Origin: Thermoplasmatota archaeon
GTDB taxonomy: Archaea; Thermoplasmatota; E2; DHVEG-1
Reading direction: 5' to 3'
Length of the DNA stretch: 8,677 nucleotides
Assembly (NCBI GenBank): GCA_018824925.1
Contig: JAHJFH010000271.1
Coordinates: forward strand, 1 to 8,677
Made by a program: the position numbers and the translations under genes. Position 1 is the stretch's first letter. Every line of letters begins with the position of its first letter. The notes under the pieces were generated by a model. That model ran no database searches. It worked only from the letters and a program-made list of their open reading frames with translations, and was not told the origin of the DNA. Of this stretch, positions 1 to 6,242 are shown piece by piece.

Positions 1-162
1 CACCGAAAATTTTGATTTTTTTACTCCCCGTTTACCCTTCTTTTCAGTTTCTTTTTCAGATAAATCTTCTTCAGTAAATAATCCTTTACGCACATATTTA
101 ACCGGAAATTCTTTTTTTGGCTTCTTATACATATTAATCACATGTTTTTTTGCTATAACCAT
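1..162 (-). CDS. Lysine-rich protein of unknown function, N-terminal 54 codons (runs off left edge)
   Basis: The reading frame is open from an ATG at 162 to the window edge. It begins MVIAKKHVIN and continues as a basic, lysine-rich, non-hydrophobic stretch containing KEFPVKYVRKG, then EEDLSEKE, then KKGKRGVKKSK. The start at 162 is preferred because AAGGA lies about five bases upstream; a second in-frame ATG at 132 (MYKKPKKE) lacks such a site. The start overlaps the last ten bases of corA in another frame, so the two genes are probably co-transcribed and translationally coupled. I recognise no family. The charged start suggests a cytosolic, perhaps nucleic-acid-binding protein, but that is only composition. 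The C-terminal part is missing from the window. Confidence 0.6.
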   Translation of the reverse strand, partial: MVIAKKHVINMYKKPKKEFPVKYVRKGLFTEEDLSEKETEKKGKRGVKKSKFSV

Positions 163-1232
163 TTTTTCCTTTTAAAATATAGTAACATAATCCCACCAAT
201 TGATGCCATCAAAATTAATACCAGGGGGTACCCCAAAAAAAAGTTAAGCTCAGGCATATTTAACGGGCTTGCATCTGGACTGAAGTTCATACCATATACA
301 CCGGCAACAAACGTCAACGGAATAAAAATTGCGGCAAAAATCGTCAGAACCTTCATCACCTCATTCATTTTATTACTCACACTACTCATATAGATATCAA
401 GCATACCCGATATCATATCCCGAAACGTTTCAATAGTATCAATCACTTGAATAGTATGATCATACATATCCCGTATATAGAGTTGTGTTGATTTATGTAT
501 TAATTTTGATTCCCCTCGTTGTAAACCACTAATGACCTCTCGAAGTGGCCATACAGATTTCCGTAAAAAAATCAGCTCCCGTTTCATATAATGAATCGCT
601 TGTAAGGTCTCAGGTATAGGATTCGCAATTAATTTATCCTCCATTTCCTCAACCGCTTCACCGATTTTCTCAAGAATAATAAAATAATTATCAATAATAG
701 CATCTAAGAGTGAATAGGTAAGGTAATCAGCACTAACCTTCCGTATACGACCTTTGCCATTTCTTAAACGATCTCGGACAAAGTCAAAAACATCACCCTC
801 GGTTTCCTGAAAAGAAAGAACAAAATTCTTGCCAAGAACTAGACTAATTTGCTCTGCTTTAATCTCATCATCTTTTTCACTATGATATAACATTTTGAGT
901 ACAATAAAAATATAGTCCTCAAAATCCTCCATTTTCGGACGCTGACCGGTATTCATAATATCTTCAAGAACAAGTGGATGCAACCCAAAATGCAACCCAA
1001 TTTTCTCAATAATATCTATCTGATGAACACCATCAACATTAATCCATGTAACCGATGGCTTGTCTTTAAATGGAAAACACTCCTCAGCAGAAACTTCTTT
1101 TTCAATAAAATTCTGTTCATCATAATCGATCACCGTAATTTTTACCTGAGCGGTTCTCGACTCACCAACATGAACAAGAGAACCCGGTGGAAGACCAATA
1201 GTCTTCGAACTCCTTTTTATAAATCGTGCCAC
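153..1232 (-). CDS. corA: CorA family magnesium/cobalt transport protein
   Basis: This is a 359-residue CorA channel for Mg2+ (Co2+ or Ni2+ in some members), which works as a pentamer in the cytoplasmic membrane. The hallmark YGMNF lies at about residues 313-317, at the end of the first transmembrane helix (IFAAIFIPLTFVAGVYGMNF), followed by the periplasmic loop with MPEL, a second helix and a basic tail KRKKWL, the usual CorA C terminus. The long N-terminal part is the cytosolic alpha/beta and stalk domain. I chose the GTG at 1232 (VARFIKRSSK) because GAGGTGG lies six bases upstream at 1239-1245 and family members start near this point; a TTG at 1253 would add seven residues that lie over that ribosome site. 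Length is normal and no defect is seen. The stop (TAG, 153-155) overlaps the start of the next gene. Confidence 0.96.
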   Translation of the reverse strand: MARFIKRSSKTIGLPPGSLVHVGESRTAQVKITVIDYDEQNFIEKEVSAEECFPFKDKPSVTWINVDGVHQIDIIEKIGLHFGLHPLVLEDIMNTGQRPKMEDFEDYIFIVLKMLYHSEKDDEIKAEQISLVLGKNFVLSFQETEGDVFDFVRDRLRNGKGRIRKVSADYLTYSLLDAIIDNYFIILEKIGEAVEEMEDKLIANPIPETLQAIHYMKRELIFLRKSVWPLREVISGLQRGESKLIHKSTQLYIRDMYDHTIQVIDTIETFRDMISGMLDIYMSSVSNKMNEVMKVLTIFAAIFIPLTFVAGVYGMNFSPDASPLNMPELNFFLGYPLVLILMASIGGIMLLYFKRKKWL

Positions 1233-1238
1233 AACAAA

Positions 1239-1245
1239 CCACCTC
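1239..1245 (-). promoter_or_regulatory. Shine-Dalgarno site fixing the corA GTG start
   Basis: On the minus strand this reads GAGGTGG, a strong match to the archaeal anti-Shine-Dalgarno, six bases before the GTG at 1232. It decides the start against the TTG at 1253, which lies upstream of it. Confidence 0.75.
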
Positions 1246-1315
1246 AACCACAAAGATACGTACAGAAAGGAAACTTAGTAACTATTGAAGTAATTTTCTA
1301 TGCACAAAAAACATG

Positions 1316-1748
1316 CTAATCACCACGTTTTCTAAACCGTTTATATCCACGATGCATCAGTTGAATAAAATTCGCTAAAAACCGCTCCCTTTGCCCTATC
1401 CTCCGAACAAAAATAGCCTCCTCAGACAAAAACAAACTCTTCAAATGATGAATATCCGTCTTCGGAGAAAAAAACACATACAACGGAATACCCACCACGA
1501 TAATCAGCACCCCACCTAAGATATTAACAACCGAAAGCGACACAATCAACGCTAAACAAGTCAAAAGAAACGCAAAAGCTAAATTAAAAACCGAAAACGA
1601 AATCAATTGCGACAACTCAGACTAGTATAGCCGCTGGACCCAGTAATCCTGCAGTAAGTGCTGAAGCAATATAAATATCAGCACCAACAATACAACCAAC
1701 AACAATACTTGTAAGATCAAAATAGGATAAATCACGTTTAAGAACCAT
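1316..1748 (-). pseudogene. Remnant of an APC-family amino-acid permease (internal deletions)
   Basis: From the ATG at 1748 the first 44 codons read as the start of an APC permease: MVLKRDLSYFDLTSIVVG, then GADIYIASALTAG and GPAAILV, matching the first helix of the family. The frame then hits TGA at 1617-1619. In the next frame 1316-1615 carries late APC segments: LSQLISFSVFNLAFAFLLTC, which family members have near helices 10-11, then a hydrophobic segment ending GIPLYVFFSPKTDIHHLK and a tail with FLSEEAIF. An intact permease is about 450-500 residues; here roughly the middle 300 or more are gone, and a further piece seems missing between LALIV and SLSVVN. The TGA probably arose at the deletion joint through frame change rather than by point mutation. 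The downstream part could still make a 99-residue two-helix peptide from a TTG, but I read it as debris. Family matches rest on recalled consensus, not a search. Confidence 0.75.
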
Positions 1749-1773
1749 ACATATATAGAATTTGAAACAACAA

Positions 1774-1791
1774 TAAATTAATAAAATATAG
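1774..1791 (-). promoter_or_regulatory. Putative TATA region of the broken permease gene
   Basis: On the minus strand this stretch reads ACTATATTTTATTAATTT. Its centre is about 34 bases before the ATG at 1748, giving an expected transcript start only a few bases before the codon. It is AT-only sequence in an AT-rich region, so the call rests on spacing. Confidence 0.4.
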
Positions 1792-1801
1792 TACAAATCA
1801 A

Positions 1802-1817
1802 AACAATTTTAATTGTT
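1802..1817. repeat. Inverted repeat AACAATT-TT-AATTGTT
   Basis: Two perfect 7-base arms are separated by two bases. The repeat lies just upstream of the TATA region of the permease remnant and between it and the divergent gene at 1877. It shares AACAATT/AATTGTT half-site sequence with the palindrome at 5796-5811, though the spacing differs. It could be a regulator-binding site; low complexity makes chance occurrence possible. Confidence 0.4.
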
Positions 1818-1876
1818 ATAACCACCAAGATGTTCAACATACCTTTAATTACCCTTTCTGATTACTAAAATGAACA

Positions 1877-2083
1877 ATGAAAAAAGAAAAAATCGAAGAT
1901 AAACTAAAAGAATTAAATGCGATTCGAGCAATGCACCATCGAGATCTTGAGAGATTTGAACAACAATATCATGCTAAAAAAATTTCTAAGGAAGACTTCG
2001 AAAAACATAACAAAAAATACACCGAACAACGTGAAAAAATTAGAAAAAAAATTCAAAACCTCGAAACCAAATTAACCGAATAA
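1877..2083 (+). CDS. Small charged coiled-coil protein, unknown function
   Basis: This 68-residue protein is almost entirely charged helix (MKKEKIEDKLKELNAIRAMH at the start, EKIRKKIQNLETKL at the end), with heptad-like hydrophobic spacing and no membrane segment or cysteine. The middle part, YHAKKISKEDFEKHNKKY, resembles the short loop-helix seen in SHOCT-like tails (small turn KIS/EIT followed by an acidic helix), but the resemblance is loose. There is no Shine-Dalgarno before the ATG; a weak TATA-like TTTAATTA lies about 26-33 bases upstream, so a leaderless transcript is likely. An ATG at 1870 is out of frame and soon stops. It stands alone, convergent with the gene at 2152-2373. Probably a cytosolic oligomeric protein; the function is not known. 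Confidence 0.7.
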   Translation: MKKEKIEDKLKELNAIRAMHHRDLERFEQQYHAKKISKEDFEKHNKKYTEQREKIRKKIQNLETKLTE

Positions 2084-2090
2084 AAAAAAA
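2082..2090 (-). terminator. Possible oligo-T terminator for the 2152-2373 gene
   Basis: On the minus strand this is a run of nine T about 62 bases after the stop of the small acidic gene. Oligo-T tracts are the usual intrinsic termination signal in archaea. It overlaps the stop codon of the convergent gene, so it may be incidental. Confidence 0.35.
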
Positions 2091-2151
2091 TATCATACGA
2101 ACCATATTAAACATCTTTCACTAGAAATGATCGCTATCAATATCTTTTCAG

Positions 2152-2373
2152 TTACTTATTATCAAAACTTAATATAACATTTTTTGCTTTCAATAAAGCA
2201 TCCTTAGGATTCATACCATCACGCATATACTCAAGATATAAATCACGAAGCAATTCCTTATTCTTCAGAAAAATATGCTCATTATCTTTATCGGAGACAA
2301 ACGACACAATCTCGGAAACCCACGCAGGATCACCATCGACTACATTAGCGCGCATATGCCTCCCATTTTTCAT
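2152..2373 (-). CDS. Small acidic soluble protein, unknown function
   Basis: From the ATG at 2373 this gives 73 residues: MKNGRHMRANVVDGDPAWVS, then an acidic helical body containing FLKNKELLRDLYLEYMRDGM and a short tail ending LSFDNK. No signal peptide, membrane segment or metal-binding motif is seen. The open frame extends upstream to a TTG at 2463, but those 30 codons cover an AT-rich stretch (ATTTTATTACTT about 30 bases before 2373) that fits a TATA box, so I take the short form. A second ATG at 2355 follows GGGAGG by only three bases. I recognise no family; the repeated charged helices suggest a small helical bundle. It lies downstream of the broken DUF362 gene on the same strand, 114 bases away, probably with its own promoter. 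Confidence 0.55.
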   Translation of the reverse strand: MKNGRHMRANVVDGDPAWVSEIVSFVSDKDNEHIFLKNKELLRDLYLEYMRDGMNPKDALLKAKNVILSFDNK

Positions 2374-2487
2374 ATAATATACTATGTTACTTCCAAGTAA
2401 TAAAATTTTCGTGACGATATAACAAAATACCATAATAGACCTGATGTTGAAAATATCTTTCAAAAATAAATCTTCACTAAGTAAATA

Positions 2488-3561
2488 TCACCGTTTTTCT
2501 AAAGAAATTGCCTTATACGGACACACCTCATGGCAACAATAACACCGTATACACTTACCATAATCAACCACAGCGATAGCACCTGGAATCGAAACCGCCG
2601 CCACTGGACAAACCTTCTCGCAATCACCACACGCCACACAATTTAATTGTGGCACGGGTACCCGAACCGGTTTCTTCTTACCCGTTAATAAATACCCAGC
2701 GGTTGACGGCATTGCAAACCCCGTATACCTAACCTGACTCGGGGTCAACAACGGATACTGAATATCAGCAGGCCATAACCCCCGGATTTTTGCTTGTTTC
2801 AACACCGGTATGCCAACGGGCTCAATATCTAACATTGCACACACCGCAAGATCCATCGCAATCGCATCCGTTGCCGTCATTATCACACCCGTATCAACCA
2901 ACGTTCAACCAGAGGGTCCATCACCCTGCATTCCCGTTACCCCATCTAAAAGAAATAAATCAGCGGGAGCTACCGATAACACATCCAGTAACATATCAGC
3001 AAACGCATTACGTCGAATAAATCGCGAATGATACGAAGCCTTCACCAAACCCGGTATCGCACCAAACATAATCTTTGAAGCCCCTGTCAACATCATCAAT
3101 GAATGCGTCTTCAATTTCGGAATAGCAATAACCCGATCAGCATCAACAATAAAACGACACAGCGAAGTTTTTTGTAAGCGCCGACCATCAGGAATCTCAA
3201 CCTTCACCACCCGAGTATCATAATTCACCTCCACTCCCAACCCATGAGCAAGAGACAAAAGTCCCGCCTTACGATACACCTTCTCTAACCGCCGCTTTGT
3301 AAAAGACCCACTCGGTGAATCACCAATCACCGGAATTGCATTCTGCTTCAACACAGCCTCACATACAGTCTTAACCATAGCTGGATGCGTCACCACCCCC
3401 TCAGAAGGATCACTAGCATTCAACAAATTCAGCTTCACTACCACCTGATCCCCCCTCGAACAAAACCGAGAAAACCCACCCAATGGTTGTACACAATCTA
3501 CTACTTTCAAAGCATCATAGGAACAACGTTGAATACCCACAACCGATAAATTATTCATCAT
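2488..3561 (-). pseudogene. DUF362 / double [4Fe-4S] ferredoxin protein interrupted by in-frame TGA
   Basis: The two open parts (3561-2908 and 2904-2488) are in the same frame and separated by one TGA at 2905-2907. The first part is a DUF362 domain: THPAMV, GDSPSG (about residues 80-85), PKLKTHS (about 148-154), FGAIPGLVKASYH (about 166-178) and the end motif GDGPSG. The second part continues the domain (TGVIMTATDAIAMDLAV) and ends with two [4Fe-4S] clusters, CVACGDCEKVCP and CIRCYCCHEVCP. Homologues as I recall them read GPSGG here, so GGA to TGA is the simplest change. Members are iron-sulfur proteins of unclear redox role. The start is ATG at 3561 or 3558; GGTG lies six bases before 3558. 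The second half could restart at the TTG at 2901, but its ribosome site is weak. Everything else is intact, so the break is recent, a sequencing error, or suppressed. Confidence 0.85.
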
Positions 3562-3806
3562 ATACACCACATAAGCACGATATTCAATACTAGCTCCTAC
3601 TTAAAACCCATCTACCAAACAACATACACGCGACCGAAAAAAAAACTGACACACCAAAAAATAAAAAAGTTCACAGTTAAAAAAATATTTTATAGAAAAC
3701 CGCTACTAAAGAAAAACCATACATTATCTTATCACCACTTTACCCCTAGAAAACCAACCATAAATATAAATATCAATGTTTTATCCAGAACCATTAGGTA
3801 AACGTC
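3562..3806. promoter_or_regulatory. Divergent intergenic region between the DUF362 gene and the Lrp/AsnC gene
   Basis: These 245 bases hold no gene I can support. On the plus strand a TATA-like CCATAAATATAAATATC at 3758-3774 is centred about 41 bases before the Lrp start, and AGGT at 3796-3799 sits seven bases before that ATG. On the minus strand TTTTAA at about 3601-3606 lies about 42 bases before the DUF362 start. A 9-base direct repeat TAGAAAACC occurs at 3693-3701 and 3747-3755. Lrp-type proteins often control their own divergent neighbour, so these could be operator half-sites, but no clear palindrome is seen. Confidence 0.45.
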
Positions 3807-4334
3807 ATGCCAAAAAGTAGCAGAATCAAAATAGAAGAAGATGAAAAACAAGTCATGCGCGCTCTGCAAAAGGATGCCCGACAATCTATTGACACTCTCG
3901 CTACAGAATGCAAATTCTCCCGCCAAAAAGTTTGGCGTATCATGAAACGACTTGAAGAAAACAAAACCATCTGGGGCTACCACGCGGTTGTCGAAGATGA
4001 GGCATTCAATCACTACCGCTACTACCTCCTCATAAAACGAACGACCAAAGGCGTCACCGAAGATGCACTCAAAACCATAACCAATCGAGAACTAAAGAAA
4101 AAAATGCAAGACGAAGACATCATTCTCGAGGATAGCTATTTCATGCATGGCCAATATGACTGGCTGATCAGCATGACAGCACCAGATATACGACACGTCA
4201 AAAAATTCACAGAAGTCTTCAACCAACTCTTCAAAGACTACGTCGCAAAAATCGATATTCTCGAAGTAATCTTCCCCGTTGAAAAAAATAGTATACAAAA
4301 CCCTAACCTAAAGAAAATTAAAGAATTATTCTAA
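3807..4334 (+). CDS. Lrp/AsnC family transcriptional regulator
   Basis: This 175-residue protein has the Lrp/AsnC order. Residues about 12-60 form a winged helix-turn-helix (EDEKQVMRALQKDARQSID, then LATECKFSRQKVWRIMKRLE, then IWGYHAVV, the usual move from recognition helix to first strand). A C-terminal alpha/beta ligand-sensing region follows (YYLLIKRT, GQYDWLISMTAPD, IDILEVIFPVEKN). The GQYDW segment corresponds to the G-x-Y-D core of the family effector domain, where amino acids or similar ligands usually bind. The tail NPNLKKIKELF extends slightly past a typical member. The ATG has AGGT seven bases upstream. It is divergent from the broken DUF362 gene and convergent with the rhodanese operon. 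Its ligand and targets cannot be read from the sequence. Confidence 0.88.
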   Translation: MPKSSRIKIEEDEKQVMRALQKDARQSIDTLATECKFSRQKVWRIMKRLEENKTIWGYHAVVEDEAFNHYRYYLLIKRTTKGVTEDALKTITNRELKKKMQDEDIILEDSYFMHGQYDWLISMTAPDIRHVKKFTEVFNQLFKDYVAKIDILEVIFPVEKNSIQNPNLKKIKELF

Positions 4335-4419
4335 AAAAATAAAATTATTTAAAACTAATGATATCCTAAAAAATTATGAAAAGATTGAAATAGAAATACA
4401 CATAACTACGGATGATCAT

Positions 4420-4830
4420 TTATTCTATCTTTTTAATATCTTCCTTAACCTGTAAAAACTCTTCACGAGTTATTTCACCCTTAGCATACCGCTCGTTAGC
4501 AACATTCAATGCATACTCACAAGATTCCTTAACATCTTTTTCTTCACCACGAACAACTAGATACATCAATAAAAACAAAACACCGAGCCATGGAATAATC
4601 ACCAGAAATAGCCAAAGTAATCCATTTTTCCCCTGTTTTACAGCATCAAAATAAATCAAAACCGCGACAATTATCTGAATAACCCAAACAAAAATTATCC
4701 AAAAACCAAAAAATGAAAATGGCCACCAAACCATCATGTGATCCCAATCAATAAAACCAAAATACCCACCACAATACGATAACACAATTGGAACATTCAC
4801 AGATATACTAGCAAATAACCCTCCGATCAT
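4420..4830 (-). CDS. Membrane protein with C-terminal SHOCT-like domain
   Basis: This 136-residue protein has a hydrophobic N-terminal region (about 4-28), two strong membrane helices (about 38-60, WIIFVWVIQIIVAVLIYFDA, and 71-93, LLWLFLVIIPWLGVLFLLMY), then a cytosolic tail whose end, NERYAKGEITREEFLQVKED (about 112-131), is a good SHOCT motif: short helix, G-E-I-T turn, acidic helix. SHOCT tails are thought to mediate oligomer or partner contacts. The ATG lies two bases after the stop of the DUF302 gene, with AGGAGTG inside that gene's end about seven bases before the start, so it is translationally coupled as the third gene of the rhodanese operon. The aromatic HMMVWWPF at 31-38 resembles the start of shorter family members, but the ribosome site supports the longer form. 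Its job in the operon is unknown. Confidence 0.8.
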   Translation of the reverse strand: MIGGLFASISVNVPIVLSYCGGYFGFIDWDHMMVWWPFSFFGFWIIFVWVIQIIVAVLIYFDAVKQGKNGLLWLFLVIIPWLGVLFLLMYLVVRGEEKDVKESCEYALNVANERYAKGEITREEFLQVKEDIKKIE

Positions 4831-4832
4831 GT

Positions 4833-5234
4833 CTATTCACTCCTATCAACACATAATGAAATCACACGTTCTAATTTTAATTCAATTTGTTGAGCAATAC
4901 AAAATACTTCGCTATTTTTGATCATATTCATGATCACGGTCGGTTTAACAACTGAAAGTACCGTCTTATTTTCTTTTTCATACACAATAACATTACACGG
5001 AAGAAGTAAACCAAGATTTTCTTCAGCAAGAATCGCCTGATATGCACTTGCAGGATGACAAACACCAAGAATTACATATTTTTTAAAATCCACTCCAAAT
5101 TTTTCTTTGAATTTCTCATGAAGATCAATAGAAGATAATATCCCAAATCCTTCCTTCTTCAATGCCTCAGTAACACGTGCAACAGCTACGTTATAAGGAA
5201 CATCAACTACTTGCGTAAAACCATATGATATCAT
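4833..5234 (-). CDS. DUF302 domain protein
   Basis: This 133-residue protein is nearly all one DUF302 domain: VPYNVAVARVTEALKKEGFG near the start, the LHEKFKEKFGVDF helix (39-51), YVILGVCHPASAYQA (about 53-67), and LGLLLPCNVIVYE (about 74-86). The two cysteines in GVCHP (Cys59) and LPCNV (Cys80) sit at conserved family positions. The fold is known from structures of family members, but the biochemical role is not settled; the genes often lie beside sulfur or redox genes. No signal peptide is seen, so it is probably cytosolic. It starts 14 bases after the rhodanese stop, and the next gene starts two bases after its own stop, giving a compact operon. The tail after residue 105 is longer than the minimal domain. 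Confidence 0.88.
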   Translation of the reverse strand: MISYGFTQVVDVPYNVAVARVTEALKKEGFGILSSIDLHEKFKEKFGVDFKKYVILGVCHPASAYQAILAEENLGLLLPCNVIVYEKENKTVLSVVKPTVIMNMIKNSEVFCIAQQIELKLERVISLCVDRSE

Positions 5235-5248
5235 ATTGAAATCACTTC

Positions 5249-5782
5249 TTAGAGAGGTATAACCCGTCCTTTAACTGTTGGAAGACTGGCTAACTTCCAT
5301 TCATTAATGCCACCCACCATATTGTATATAACACCAGAAAACCCATGATCAATCAATAATTTGGTAGCAATAAAACTTCGGTTGGCACTTCGACAATATA
5401 AAATAATCTCCTTTCCAGTATATACCATCATAAAAAATCGTAAAAAAATTCCTTCTAATTGCATGAATTGCAGTGGAAACAACCGAGGTTTTTCGCGTAC
5501 GGATGGAGTAAATAATCGTTCAGTAATATATTCCATTGGTGTTCTAACATCAATAAGATATTGAATACCATTAGAGGGATCTTGTATAAGATCCCATACC
5601 TCACAAACTGTTAGATTGATGTATCCGTTCGTTGGTTGAGTATTATCAGTATCGAATTCATTTATTACTTCCGTTTGATCATTTTCTGAAGGTGTGTTTA
5701 AGGCCGCTGATATAGCAGTTGAAGACACAACTATTAGTACTATGTTTAGCACTATGCTTTTCCAAATGATTTTATTTTTCAT
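5249..5782 (-). CDS. Exported or membrane-anchored rhodanese-like sulfurtransferase
   Basis: The 177-residue protein begins with a basic tip and hydrophobic segment (MKNKIIWKS, then IVLNIVLIVVSSTAISAA, about 9-27), a signal peptide or anchor placing the rest outside the membrane. After a polar linker the rhodanese domain covers about 54-170: YINLTVCEVWDLI, the LIDVRTPMEY strand and turn (76-85), the active-site loop CRSANR with the likely catalytic Cys130, and GGINEW (157-162). Rhodaneses carry sulfane sulfur as a cysteine persulfide. Between DVRTP and the active loop there is an aromatic, proline-containing stretch (TPSVREKPRLFPLQFMQLEG) in place of the common GHIPGA segment; I recall similar forms in archaeal exported members. 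It is the first gene of a three-gene operon with DUF302 and SHOCT proteins and carries the palindromic promoter upstream. Confidence 0.9.
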   Translation of the reverse strand: MKNKIIWKSIVLNIVLIVVSSTAISAALNTPSENDQTEVINEFDTDNTQPTNGYINLTVCEVWDLIQDPSNGIQYLIDVRTPMEYITERLFTPSVREKPRLFPLQFMQLEGIFLRFFMMVYTGKEIILYCRSANRSFIATKLLIDHGFSGVIYNMVGGINEWKLASLPTVKGRVIPL

Positions 5783-5795
5783 AATTCATCCACAT

Positions 5796-5811
5796 ATTAA
5801 CAATTGTTAAT
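5796..5811. promoter_or_regulatory. 16-bp perfect palindrome, probable operator of the rhodanese operon
   Basis: ATTAACAATTGTTAAT is a perfect palindrome lying 14 bases before the rhodanese ATG and directly downstream of the TATA region. It therefore covers the stretch between TATA box and expected transcript start, the usual place for an archaeal repressor. The half-site AACAATT recurs in the inverted repeat at 1802-1817. Confidence 0.6.
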
Positions 5812-5812
5812 T

Positions 5813-5826
5813 AATATTTATATTAA
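5813..5826 (-). promoter_or_regulatory. Putative TATA box of the rhodanese operon
   Basis: The minus strand reads TTAATATAAATATT, centred about 37 bases before the ATG at 5782, which predicts a transcript start around 5793-5795 and a leader of about a dozen bases containing GGATG close to the start codon. Confidence 0.5.
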
Positions 5827-5882
5827 TTTCTATCGACACAACAAAAAAGTGACACAATCAAGCAAACAAAAAAAACTCAAGA

Positions 5883-6182
5883 TTACGTAGACGGGATAAT
5901 AATAAAAACCACACCAACCAAAACAAAAATAACAATACCCACAGCAATAACAATTCTTCCAGCTCTAAAATGATGAGCCCGTACCCCTAAATACACGGTC
6001 GCCACACCTAGTACAATATCAACTATACCAAGCAATATTACCATAAATAATTCTGTCACTCGATCCATTACAGTAAAAAACATAATAACAATCAATAATA
6101 ACCCCATAACACCACTAATTCCACCATATACAACAAACCGCAAATCTTCCTTATCCCGTAACATCCCTTTTATATGAACCAT
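5883..6182 (-). CDS. Small three-helix membrane protein, unknown function
   Basis: This 99-residue protein has a short charged N terminus (MVHIKGMLRDKEDLR) followed by three hydrophobic helices at about 18-38 (GGISGVMGLLLIVIMFF), 45-66 (LFMVILLGIVDIVLGVATVY) and 76-97 (IVIAVGIVIFVLVGVVFIII), joined by short loops including VRAHHFRAG. There is no enzyme motif and I recognise no family. GAGGTGG at 6196-6202 lies 13 bases before the ATG, farther than ideal, but no other in-frame start fits between. It is divergent from the ArsB-like permease and 100 bases downstream, on the same strand, begins the rhodanese operon with its own promoter, so it is probably separate. Confidence 0.75.
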   Translation of the reverse strand: MVHIKGMLRDKEDLRFVVYGGISGVMGLLLIVIMFFTVMDRVTELFMVILLGIVDIVLGVATVYLGVRAHHFRAGRIVIAVGIVIFVLVGVVFIIIPST

Positions 6183-6242
6183 ACAACAAACAAATCCACC
6201 TCGTCCTTAAAAAACCATATGATTATCTGTTTATTCTCATCT

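Noticed and set aside
142..1319. Plus-strand open frames at 142-393 and 978-1319
   Set aside because: They lie antisense to corA, which has full family motifs; their translations are low-complexity shadows with no domain or ribosome site.
2374..2463. N-terminal extension of the small acidic protein from a TTG at 2463
   Set aside because: The extra 30 codons overlap the probable TATA region of the shorter gene and lack a ribosome site.
1617..2907. Genome-wide reassignment of TGA to a sense codon, suggested by the two in-frame TGAs
   Set aside because: TGA is the natural stop of the ferredoxin end (2488-2490) and of the gene at 7751-8062, and TGG is used normally for tryptophan; the permease TGA is explained by a deletion joint.
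2790..3031. Two overlapping plus-strand open frames
   Set aside because: Both are antisense to the DUF362-ferredoxin gene and have no recognisable motif; openness follows from the base skew of that strand.
3693..3755. Nine-base direct repeat TAGAAAACC as an Lrp operator
   Set aside because: Two copies 54 bases apart in A-rich sequence are too few and too low in complexity to call an operator.
3732..4298. Minus-strand open frames at 3732-4013 and 4092-4298
   Set aside because: Both are antisense to the Lrp/AsnC gene, which has a clear winged-helix pattern and start.
4412..4654. Plus-strand open frame antisense to the SHOCT gene
   Set aside because: The minus strand encodes the SHOCT motif and coupled start; the plus frame is serine/threonine-rich noise.
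5361..5564. Plus-strand open frame antisense to the rhodanese gene
   Set aside because: It lies opposite the CRSANR active site and has no start signal or motif of its own.
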